From Pseudomonadota bacterium (GTDB lineage: Bacteria > Pseudomonadota > Alphaproteobacteria > Sphingomonadales > Sphingomonadaceae): 11,167 bases of DNA. The DNA is taken from contig JAFAEZ010000118.1 of NCBI GenBank assembly GCA_023423775.1, positions 1 through 11,167 on the forward strand, written 5' to 3'. Of this stretch, positions 1 through 6,326 are shown one piece after another (positions within the stretch are counted from its first letter, which is position 1; each line of letters starts with the position of its first letter). The translations under genes and the position numbers were made by a program. The notes under the pieces are model-generated. The model did no database searches. It had not been told where the DNA came from and saw only the letters and a program-made list of their open reading frames with translations.

Positions 1-765
1 GCGCGGTTCGGCACGCTGCCGGCCGCGGACGGCACGCCGATCCCCTACAAGATGCTTTCGCCTAAGCGCGAGCCGGGCCGGCGCTACCCGGTGTTCATCG
101 ACGTCTATGCCGGCCCGAGCGGCGGCCGAGTCATCCGCGACTGGAACAGCCGCACGCCGCTCCACCAATATCTGGTCGACAAGGGCTGGATCGTTTTCTC
201 GGTCGACGGGCGCGGCACGCCGCGGCGCGGCCGCGAATTTGCCGACGCGCTCTACCTGAAGCTCGGCAGCGTCGAGGTCGAAGACCAACTCGCCGGCGTC
301 GCCTGGCTGAAGCGCCAGGATTATGTCGACGCGGGCAAGATCGCGGTCAACGGCTGGTCCTATGGCGGTTACATGGTGCTGAAGCTGCTGCAGGCTGCGC
401 CGGGCACGTTCGCCGCCGGCATTTCCGGAGCGCCGGTGACGCGCTGGGAGCTGTACGACACCCACTATACCGAGCGCTTTCTCGGCAATCCGTCGATCGA
501 CCCCAAGCCCTATCAGGCGGCCGACGCGATCGGCGATGCCGCGAAGATGAGCGATCCGCTCCTCCTGATCCACGGCATGGCCGACGACAACGTCGTTTTC
601 GAAAACTCCACCGCCCTGATGGCGAAGCTCCAGGAGGCGCAGAAGCCGTTCGAGCTGATGGTCTATCCCGGCGCGACCCATGCCGTGACCGGCGAGGGTC
701 GCCAGACGCACCTCTGGAAGACGATCGAGGACTTCCTCGACCGCCGCGTGAAGGCTGCTCCGTAA
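1..765 (+). CDS. S9 family (DPP-IV-like) serine peptidase, C-terminal part
   Basis: Prolyl-oligopeptidase-family serine peptidase, cut by the left edge: the reading frame is open from base 1 and holds the last 254 residues, so the beta-propeller and N-terminus lie outside. The visible part is the alpha/beta-hydrolase catalytic domain. The nucleophile Ser lies in GWSYGGYM (codon 358-360), the acid Asp is the first D of HGMADDNV (583-585), and the His is in GATHAV (679-681); order and motif style match dipeptidyl peptidase IV. Family members remove dipeptides, often X-Pro, from peptide N-termini. In this bacterial group they are usually exported, but the signal peptide cannot be seen here. The ATG at 52 is internal: the preceding residues (FGTLPAADGTPIPYK) continue the family pattern. 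It converges on the amidohydrolase gene with 15 bases between the stops. The family is near certain; the exact substrate preference is not readable from the fragment. Confidence 0.93.
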   Translation, partial: ARFGTLPAADGTPIPYKMLSPKREPGRRYPVFIDVYAGPSGGRVIRDWNSRTPLHQYLVDKGWIVFSVDGRGTPRRGREFADALYLKLGSVEVEDQLAGVAWLKRQDYVDAGKIAVNGWSYGGYMVLKLLQAAPGTFAAGISGAPVTRWELYDTHYTERFLGNPSIDPKPYQAADAIGDAAKMSDPLLLIHGMADDNVVFENSTALMAKLQEAQKPFELMVYPGATHAVTGEGRQTHLWKTIEDFLDRRVKAAP

Positions 766-780
766 CCGAGTGAGGGCGCC

Positions 781-2031
781 TCAGGGTTCGCGAACGATCT
801 TGCCGTCCTTCATGACCATCCGGACCGCGCGGACGGCGTCTATGTTCGCGGTCGGGTCGCCTTCCACCGCCACGAGGTCTGCGAGCAATCCCGCTTTCAC
901 CGAGCCGACCCTATCGGCAAGCCGGAAGAAGCGCGCATTGGCCGAAGTGGCGGCGATCAGCACGTCGGCCGGCTTCATGCCGTAATCGACCATCAGCTCC
1001 ATCTCGCGCGCATTGTCGCCATGGGCGTAGACGCCGACGTCGCCGCCCATGCAGAGCGGCGTCTTGGCGGCGATCGCCGCGGCGAAGGTCCGGCGCTTCT
1101 CGGCGACCCCGACCGGCTCGGGCGCTTGCCCATTCCAGCCGCGGTAGCGTGAGGTGGCATCGGTCGCTGCCAAAGTGGGGCAGAAGGCGACACCGCGCTC
1201 GCGCATCAGCTTGAAGATTTCCGGCGTCCCCTCATTGCCATGCTCGATCGTATCGACGCCGGCGAGGATGGCGTTGCGCATGCCCACTGGAGTGCTGGCA
1301 TGGGCCGCGACGGAGCGCCCGGCCGCATGGGCGGCTTCGGTTGCCGCGCGCATCTCCTCCATCGTGAAAGTCGGACGGCTGGGTTCGCCTGGGCCCCAGC
1401 GGTAGTCGGCGTAGAATTTGACGACGTCCGCGCCGGCGCCGATCTGCCGCCGCGCTGCTGCGACGAGACCGGGCCCGTCGGCCTCTTCGGCGCCGCGGAC
1501 CGGCACTTCCGGGCCCGTCTTGGGCCCGTAGCTGCCAGTCGCCACGAGAGCGCGCGTCGCGACCAGCATGCGCGGCCCGGGGACGATGCCCTGGTCGATC
1601 GCCTGCTTGAGGCCGACATCGGCGTAGCCCGCGCCTTCGGTTCCGAGATCGCGCACGGTGGTGAAGCCGGCCATCAGTGTCGCCTTCGCGTGGTTCACGG
1701 CCCGCGCCGTGCGCAGTGCCTCCGGCTCCTTGAGGACCTGATCGTCCCAAGGGGTTTCGTCATAAGGATGAAGGAATAGGTGCGAATGGCCTTCGATCAG
1801 GCCCGGGAGCAGGGTCGTGCCTGGCAGGTCGATGACCCTGGCGCCGGCCGGCGCGGCGAGGCCGGGCCCCGCCGCTTCGATCCGGTTTCCCCGCACCAGC
1901 ACTGCCCAGCCCTCGTGCGGGCGCGGATCGACTCCGTCGAACACGCGAGCCGGACGAAGCAGGATCGCCTGTTCCTGCGCGAGCGCAGAAGCGGGCGACA
2001 GGGCAAGCGCCAGTGCGAGGAGGAGACGCAT
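781..2031 (-). CDS. exported metal-dependent amidohydrolase (imidazolonepropionase / Xaa-Pro dipeptidase-like)
   Basis: A 416-residue amidohydrolase-superfamily enzyme. Residues 1-19 form a Sec signal peptide (hydrophobic LLLALALAL core, cleavage near ALA-QE), so it should act in the periplasm or outside. A small beta-sandwich segment (about 22-75) precedes the TIM-barrel. Candidate metal ligands are H82 and H84 (GHSH), K205 (VVKFYADY, probable carboxylated bridging Lys), H244 (AAHAS), H264 (IEHGNEG) and D331 (MGGDVGVY). This complete set suggests an active binuclear site. Relatives with this pattern hydrolyse Xaa-Pro or Xaa-Arg/Lys dipeptides, while others act on cyclic amides, so the substrate is uncertain. 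It is the second gene of a minus-strand pair: its ATG begins one base after the TAG of the M20 gene, and its own Shine-Dalgarno is weak, which points to translational coupling. A role in finishing peptide breakdown beside the S9 peptidase is inference. Confidence 0.9.
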   Translation of the reverse strand: MRLLLALALALSPASALAQEQAILLRPARVFDGVDPRPHEGWAVLVRGNRIEAAGPGLAAPAGARVIDLPGTTLLPGLIEGHSHLFLHPYDETPWDDQVLKEPEALRTARAVNHAKATLMAGFTTVRDLGTEGAGYADVGLKQAIDQGIVPGPRMLVATRALVATGSYGPKTGPEVPVRGAEEADGPGLVAAARRQIGAGADVVKFYADYRWGPGEPSRPTFTMEEMRAATEAAHAAGRSVAAHASTPVGMRNAILAGVDTIEHGNEGTPEIFKLMRERGVAFCPTLAATDATSRYRGWNGQAPEPVGVAEKRRTFAAAIAAKTPLCMGGDVGVYAHGDNAREMELMVDYGMKPADVLIAATSANARFFRLADRVGSVKAGLLADLVAVEGDPTANIDAVRAVRMVMKDGKIVREP

Positions 2032-2032
2032 C

Positions 2033-3637
2033 CTATTGAGCTCCCGCGGCTGGGGCCGGAGCCGCGTCCAGCACGGGGAACTTGATGCCGAGCTGGTCGA
2101 GATAGGTCGGATATTTCGCCGGGTCGTAATAGAACTTCTGCAGCTCCGGCTTGTAGCGCGCCATGATGTCGGCGTTGATCTCGGTCGCCGGCTTGTCGCT
2201 GGCCGAAATCATCGGCACGTACTTCTGGTCCTTGGTCTGGACCTTCTCGAAATAGTCCTTCGCAGCCTGCACCAGCTTGGGCTTGGTGAGCAGGTCGAGC
2301 GTCGTCATCGCGATCACCTTGGCGCCCGCGACGACGCCCTTATGCGCGATCGGCGTCGCCATCGCGATCGCGTTCGACCAATTGTGGCCCGGCAGCTCCG
2401 GGATGTTGGCCGGATAGCCGAGGGTGATGGTGGGCACGACCCAGCTGATATCGCCGATATCGTCCGATCCGCCGCTCTTGGGCTCCTCCAGCGGCGGCTC
2501 CAGCTTGTCGAGCTTCACCGCCAGCCCTTCCTGCTTCTCGGAGCCGACATTCTTCTGGACGATCTTCGCGAAGGCCTGCTCGTCGGCGGTCCACTTGGGC
2601 AGACCCACCGTCTGTATGTTGGCGTAAGCGGCCTCGGCGATCGGCTTGTTGAAATGGCGCGGCGCGGCGGTGCCGAGGATTCGACGACTGACCTTCGTGC
2701 CGGTCATCAGCGCCGCGCCGTCGGCGATCTGATTGCCGAGCTCGTAGCTCTTGCGGATGCGGTCGAAATCCTGCTCGCGGAAATAATACCAGACCGAGGC
2801 CTCGGACGGCACCACGTTGGGCTGGTCGCCGCCGTCGGTGATCACATAATGCGAGCGCTGCTCGGTGCGCAGATGCTCGCGCTTCATGTTCCAGCCCATG
2901 TTCATCAGCTCGACCGCATCGAGCGCGGACTTGCCGCGCCAGGGGGCGCCGGCGGAATGGGCGCTCTCACCGCTGAACTTATACTCGACCGAGACGAGGC
3001 CGGTGCCGCTCGGCTGGCCCCAGTTCGTGCCGAGGTTGCTGGCGACATGGGTGAAGAGGACGGCGTCAACGTCCTTGAACACGCCTTCGCGGACCATGAA
3101 CGCCTTGCCGGCGACGAGCTCCTCGGCGACGCCCGGCCACAGGACGAGCGTGCCCGGGATATTCTCGCGCTGCATCAGCTCCTTCACCGCGAGCGCAGCG
3201 ACAATGTTGACCGCCTGGCCGCTATTATGGCCCTCGCCATGGCCGGGGCCGCCCTCGACCATGGGCGCGCGATAGGGGATTCCGGGCTTCTGCGACGCCT
3301 TGGGGATGCCATCTATGTCGCTGCCGAGCGCGATCACGGGGCCGCCGCTGCCGTGGCTCCAGCGCGCCACCCAACCGGTCGGCAGGCCGGCGGTGCCGCG
3401 CTCCACGGTGAAGCCCTCCTTCTCGAGCAGGTCGGTCAGGTAGCGCGAGGTCTCGACTTCCTGGAAGCCGAGTTCGGCGAAGCTGAACACCGAATCGTTG
3501 ATTTCCTGGGCGAGCTTCGCCCTCTGCTCGACGCCGGCCACGGCGCGCGCCTTGAGGCCGCTCGGCGCCGCTGCCGCCGGGCCTGCAAGCGCCGCAATCG
3601 CCGCGCCGACCATCATCGTCTTCCTGATCACATCCAT
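2033..3637 (-). CDS. exported M20 family metallo-amidohydrolase (AbgB-like)
   Basis: A 534-residue M20 metallopeptidase/amidohydrolase. Residues 1-24 are a signal peptide (basic RK, hydrophobic MMVGAAIAALAG, AAAA cleavage region). The catalytic domain shows SDIDGIP (107-112), GHGEGHNSG (132-140), the Glu pair E172-E173 (general base region), H197 and the C-terminal H418 in LPGHNW. A lid/dimerisation domain is marked by SGESAHSAG (H227) and GGDQPNVVPSEASVWYYFRE. The segment SDDIGDISWVVPT (391-403) is characteristic of the AbgB (p-aminobenzoyl-glutamate hydrolase subunit B) branch, which cleaves an amide bond beside a carboxylate. Oddity: the Cys of the usual GHxCGHN metal motif is Glu135. The start at 3637 is chosen because it gives a complete signal peptide; the AAGG before it is very close, and ATGs at codons 8 and 9 are alternatives that would lose the basic n-region. 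It is the first gene of a two-gene unit. Substrate not determinable. Confidence 0.9.
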   Translation of the reverse strand: MDVIRKTMMVGAAIAALAGPAAAAPSGLKARAVAGVEQRAKLAQEINDSVFSFAELGFQEVETSRYLTDLLEKEGFTVERGTAGLPTGWVARWSHGSGGPVIALGSDIDGIPKASQKPGIPYRAPMVEGGPGHGEGHNSGQAVNIVAALAVKELMQRENIPGTLVLWPGVAEELVAGKAFMVREGVFKDVDAVLFTHVASNLGTNWGQPSGTGLVSVEYKFSGESAHSAGAPWRGKSALDAVELMNMGWNMKREHLRTEQRSHYVITDGGDQPNVVPSEASVWYYFREQDFDRIRKSYELGNQIADGAALMTGTKVSRRILGTAAPRHFNKPIAEAAYANIQTVGLPKWTADEQAFAKIVQKNVGSEKQEGLAVKLDKLEPPLEEPKSGGSDDIGDISWVVPTITLGYPANIPELPGHNWSNAIAMATPIAHKGVVAGAKVIAMTTLDLLTKPKLVQAAKDYFEKVQTKDQKYVPMISASDKPATEINADIMARYKPELQKFYYDPAKYPTYLDQLGIKFPVLDAAPAPAAGAQ

Positions 3638-3766
3638 CCCCTTGCTTGTTCTTTTTTTCTGGCCCTGGAACAGGAATGGAGCGGGAGGGGCGGGGGTGCA
3701 AGCCGGCTAAGCAGGCGCGCCCAATTTGCACGCGCATCGGCCGCACGAAGTTGCTAAAGGCGGGCC
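3638..3766. promoter_or_regulatory. divergent intergenic region between M20 gene and cytochrome bd operon
   Basis: These 129 bases must carry the promoters of both divergent units. Visible are a T7 run (3652-3658), a G-rich stretch (3681-3696) and a spaced inverted repeat, GTGCAA at 3696-3701 and TTGCAC at 3726-3731, whose half-sites are centred 30 bases apart. The Shine-Dalgarno of subunit I is AAAGG at 3756-3760, six bases before its ATG. I see no clear FNR/ANR box (TTGAT-N4-ATCAA) and no convincing -35/-10 pair for either direction. The regulatory role is inferred from position. Confidence 0.35.
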
Positions 3767-5203
3767 ATGAGTGATGCGGAAACGGCATTGTTGCTCGCGC
3801 GGCTCCAGTTCGCCTTCACGATCTCGTTCCATTTCATCTTCCCGGCCTTCTCGATCGGCCTCGCCAGCTTCCTTGCCGTGCTCGAGGCCCTTTGGCTGAA
3901 GACGGGCAAAGACGTCTATCTCAACCTCTTCCGCTACTGGCTGAAGATCTTCGCCATGGCATTCGCGATGGGCGTCGTCTCCGGCATCGTCATGTCCTAT
4001 CAGTTCGGCACCAACTGGTCGGTCTTCTCCGATCGCGCGGGCCCGATCATCGGGCCGCTGATGGCCTATGAGGTGCTGACCGCCTTCTTCCTCGAAGCGG
4101 GCTTCCTCGGCGTGATGATGTTCGGGATGAACAAGGTGGGGAAGGGACTCCATTTCGGAGCGACGTTGATGGTGGCGCTGGGCACCTTCATCTCGGCCTT
4201 CTGGATCCTTTCGGTGAACAGCTGGATGCAGACGCCGACCGGCTGGGCGATCAATGACCAGGGCCAGTTCGTCCCAGCCGGCAGCTGGATCGACATCATC
4301 TTCAATCCCAGCTTCCCCTATCGCCTCGTCCACACCGTCATTGCTGCCTATCTCACCACTGCTCTGGTCGTGGGCGCGGTCGGGGCCTGGCATCTGCTGC
4401 GCGGCCGCAACCTGCCCGAGGTACGCAAGATGTTTTCGATGGCGATGTGGATGGCGGCCCTGGTCGCGCCGGTCCAGATCTTCGTCGGCGACCTCCATGG
4501 TCTCAACACGCTCGAGCATCAGCCGGCCAAGGTGATGGCGATGGAAGGCCATTTCGAAAGCCACCCCGACGGCGCCCCGCTGATCCTGTTCGGGCTTCCG
4601 GACGACGAACGCGAGACCGTCCATGCCGCGGTGCAGATACCCAAGCTTTCCTCGCTGATCCTGAAGCACGATCTCAATGCCCCGCTCGACGGCCTGAAGA
4701 CCGTGCCCAAGGCGGACCGGCCGCCGGCCGAAATCGTCTTCTGGTCGTTCCGGGTGATGGTGGGGCTCGGTTTTCTGATGTTCGCGCTCGGCCTGTGGAG
4801 CCTGGTCGCGCGGGCGATGAAGCGGCTGTACGACTGGCCTCTGCTGCACCGCTTCGCTTTGGTGATGGGGCCGTCCGGCTTCGTCGCCGTGATCGCCGGC
4901 TGGATCACCACCGAGGTCGGGCGCCAGCCTTGGGTGGTCTACAATCTCCTGCGCACCGCCGACGCGGTCTCGCCGATCGCCGCACCGGGGGTCAGCGGAT
5001 CGTTGCTCGCCTTCGTCATCGTCTATTTCACCGTGTTCGCGGCCGGCACCGTCTATATCCTGAAGCTGATGCACCACCCGCCCCATGCCGGCGAGAGCGG
5101 GCCGGCCGAGGCGCCGATCCGCACCGCGGGCATCACGCCTTCCGCGGCAGTGTCACGCGGCGAACCCGATCCGCGGCCCGACCGGAGCGAGGAGGCGGAG
5201 TGA
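3767..5203 (+). CDS. cydA: cytochrome bd-type quinol oxidase subunit I (cyanide-insensitive, CioA-like)
   Basis: A 478-residue inner-membrane haem subunit that oxidises quinol and reduces O2 to water without pumping protons. Residues matching known E. coli CydA ligands are present: H22 (His19, b595), E102 and E110 (Glu99, Glu107), H189 (His186, b558), K255 and E260 (Lys252, Glu257 of the quinol loop) and M331 (Met393, b558). GRQPW (385-389) is also intact. About nine hydrophobic segments are seen. From E260 to M331 the spacing is 65 residues shorter than between the E. coli equivalents, so this is the short Q-loop form; with HFESHPDGAPLILFG and IPKLSSLIL it resembles Pseudomonas CioA, and cioA would be an equally good name. 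The 40-residue C-terminal tail is polar and unremarkable. The start has AAAGG six bases upstream. It heads a three-gene operon with subunit II four bases downstream. Cyanide insensitivity is inferred from the family, not shown. Confidence 0.96.
   Translation: MSDAETALLLARLQFAFTISFHFIFPAFSIGLASFLAVLEALWLKTGKDVYLNLFRYWLKIFAMAFAMGVVSGIVMSYQFGTNWSVFSDRAGPIIGPLMAYEVLTAFFLEAGFLGVMMFGMNKVGKGLHFGATLMVALGTFISAFWILSVNSWMQTPTGWAINDQGQFVPAGSWIDIIFNPSFPYRLVHTVIAAYLTTALVVGAVGAWHLLRGRNLPEVRKMFSMAMWMAALVAPVQIFVGDLHGLNTLEHQPAKVMAMEGHFESHPDGAPLILFGLPDDERETVHAAVQIPKLSSLILKHDLNAPLDGLKTVPKADRPPAEIVFWSFRVMVGLGFLMFALGLWSLVARAMKRLYDWPLLHRFALVMGPSGFVAVIAGWITTEVGRQPWVVYNLLRTADAVSPIAAPGVSGSLLAFVIVYFTVFAAGTVYILKLMHHPPHAGESGPAEAPIRTAGITPSAAVSRGEPDPRPDRSEEAE
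5190..5200 (+). promoter_or_regulatory. ribosome binding site for subunit II
   Basis: AGGAGG (5190-5195) and GGAG (5197-5200) lie at the very end of the subunit I gene. GGAG is seven bases before the ATG at 5208, an ideal distance. This supports 5208 as the start of subunit II and speaks against the frame-open extension back to 5085, which would overlap subunit I by 119 bases with a non-membrane, Arg-rich leader. Confidence 0.7.
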
Positions 5204-5207
5204 CGCG

Positions 5208-6209
5208 ATGAACATCGATCTCACCATCGTCTGGGCCTTCGTGATCGCGTTCGCGGTCGCGGCCTATGTCGTGATGGACGGCTTCGATCTCGGCATCGGC
5301 ATCCTGTTCAAGGGCTTCAAGGTCGGGCGCGAGCGCGACCAGGCGATGAACGCGATCGCGCCGCTGTGGGACGGCAACGAGACCTGGCTGGTGATGGGCG
5401 GTGGCGGATTGATGGCGGCCTTCCCGCTCGCTTATTCGATCATCCTGCCGGCGCTCTACGTACCGATCATCGTCATGCTGCTCGGCCTCGTCTTCCGCGG
5501 CGTCGCGTTCGAGTTTCGCTGGCGCGATCCGGGCCATCGCGTGTGGTGGGATGCCGGCTTCTCGGTCGGCTCGCTAGTCGCGACCTTCGCCCAGGGCGTG
5601 ACGCTCGGCGCGCTGCTGCAGGGCATCGCCGTCGAGGGCCGCCATTATGCCGGCGGCTGGTGGGACTGGCTGACGCCGTTCAGCGTCTTGACCGGCGCGA
5701 GCCTGTGCGTCGGCTACGCCTTGCTGGGCGCGACCTGGCTGATCTGGAAGACCGAAGGCGAGATCCAGCGCGACGCCTGCCGGTTCGCGCGCTGGCTGCT
5801 GCCAGCGATGCTCGCGGCGCTCGGGCTGGTCAGCCTGGCGACTCCGTTCCTCGAGGAGAAATATCACACCCGCTGGTTCGACGTGCCGGGCCTCTACGTC
5901 GCGATCCCGATGCCTGTGCTGGTGCTGGTGACGGCATTCTTCCTGTGGCGCAGCCTGCGCCGCGGGCCGGACCATGTGCCGTTCCTGCTGACGCTCATCC
6001 TGTTCCTGCTCGCGATGGCGGGTCTCGCAGTGTCGATGTGGCCCGACGTCATCCCCGGCCGCCTCTCCATCTGGCAGGCCGCGGCCCCGGAAAGCAGCCA
6101 GATCTTCATGCTGGTCGGTGCGGCCGTGCTGATCCCGCTGATCCTCGGCTACACCGCCTGGTCCTATTGGGTCTTCCGCGGCAAGGTCGGCGAAGAAGGC
6201 TATCATTGA
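5208..6209 (+). CDS. cydB: cytochrome bd-type quinol oxidase subunit II (CioB-like)
   Basis: A 333-residue membrane partner of subunit I, needed for haem assembly and stability of the oxidase. It opens with a helix followed by VVMDGFDLGIGIL (D24, D27), then the family signature LWDGNETWLVMGGGGLMAAFP (from about 53; D55, N57, E58, W60). About eight hydrophobic segments follow to YTAWSYWVFRGK near the C-terminus. The length fits CioB-type proteins and is shorter than E. coli CydB (379). The ATG at 5208 is four bases after the TGA of subunit I and has a good GGAG at seven bases. Its TGA (6207-6209) is overlapped by the TTG of the small third gene. All three genes therefore look translationally coupled. 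No key residue appears to be missing. Confidence 0.96.
   Translation: MNIDLTIVWAFVIAFAVAAYVVMDGFDLGIGILFKGFKVGRERDQAMNAIAPLWDGNETWLVMGGGGLMAAFPLAYSIILPALYVPIIVMLLGLVFRGVAFEFRWRDPGHRVWWDAGFSVGSLVATFAQGVTLGALLQGIAVEGRHYAGGWWDWLTPFSVLTGASLCVGYALLGATWLIWKTEGEIQRDACRFARWLLPAMLAALGLVSLATPFLEEKYHTRWFDVPGLYVAIPMPVLVLVTAFFLWRSLRRGPDHVPFLLTLILFLLAMAGLAVSMWPDVIPGRLSIWQAAAPESSQIFMLVGAAVLIPLILGYTAWSYWVFRGKVGEEGYH
6194..6199 (+). promoter_or_regulatory. ribosome binding site for the small oxidase subunit
   Basis: AGAAGG sits inside the last codons of subunit II, six bases before the TTG at 6206. It is one mismatch from AGGAGG and is what makes the TTG start credible, since no ATG or GTG is available in that frame near the conserved N-terminus. 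Confidence 0.6.
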
Positions 6210-6325
6210 GCACGGACGCTCCGCCCCCGCTGTGGCGGCGGCTGGCCTGGTTCGTGGCGATCTGGGCTGCGAGCGTCGCCGCGCTCGGCACGGTCGCCTG
6301 GTTCCTGCGGCTGTGGATCGCCTGA
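6206..6325 (+). CDS. DUF2474-like single-helix small subunit of the cyanide-insensitive oxidase
   Basis: A 39-residue protein starting at TTG (6206-6208) and ending at TGA (6323-6325). It has a short polar N-terminus (STDAPPPLWRR) followed by one transmembrane helix, LAWFVAIWAASVAALGTV, and a short end, AWFLRLWIA. The PPLWRRLAWFVAIWAASVAALG pattern is that of DUF2474 proteins as I know them, which are encoded right after cioAB-type genes. By analogy with CydX of the E. coli enzyme it probably binds subunit I and stabilises the complex; this is inference. The TTGA overlap with the stop of subunit II and the AGAAGG six bases upstream support translation from TTG by re-initiation. Its stop lies one base from the stop of the convergent mgtE gene. 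Genes this short with TTG starts are easily missed. The family assignment is from pattern memory. Confidence 0.82.
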   Translation: MSTDAPPPLWRRLAWFVAIWAASVAALGTVAWFLRLWIA

Positions 6326-6326
6326 G

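Noticed and set aside
771..783. TGAGG/CCTCA hairpin between the convergent S9 and amidohydrolase genes as a bidirectional terminator
   Set aside because: The stem is only five base pairs with a three-base loop and no T-run, too weak to call.
1817..3757. 646-codon open frame on + antisense to the two amidohydrolase genes
   Set aside because: Arg/Leu/His-rich translation with no family pattern. It mirrors the third-position G+C bias of two clear genes on the other strand.
3726..3757. TTGCAC with TTGCTA/TGCTAA as a promoter for the oxidase operon
   Set aside because: Spacing of 19-20 bases and a transcript start inside or after the Shine-Dalgarno make it implausible.
3707..5086. 459-codon open frame on - opposite subunit I of the oxidase
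   Set aside because: Low-complexity Asp/Glu/Arg/His-rich translation with no domain pattern. Subunit I is certain on the other strand.
5085..5207. N-terminal extension of subunit II into the end of subunit I
   Set aside because: The extra 41 residues are Arg/Pro-rich and unlike the family, whose first helix starts with the ATG at 5208, which has a proper ribosome binding site.
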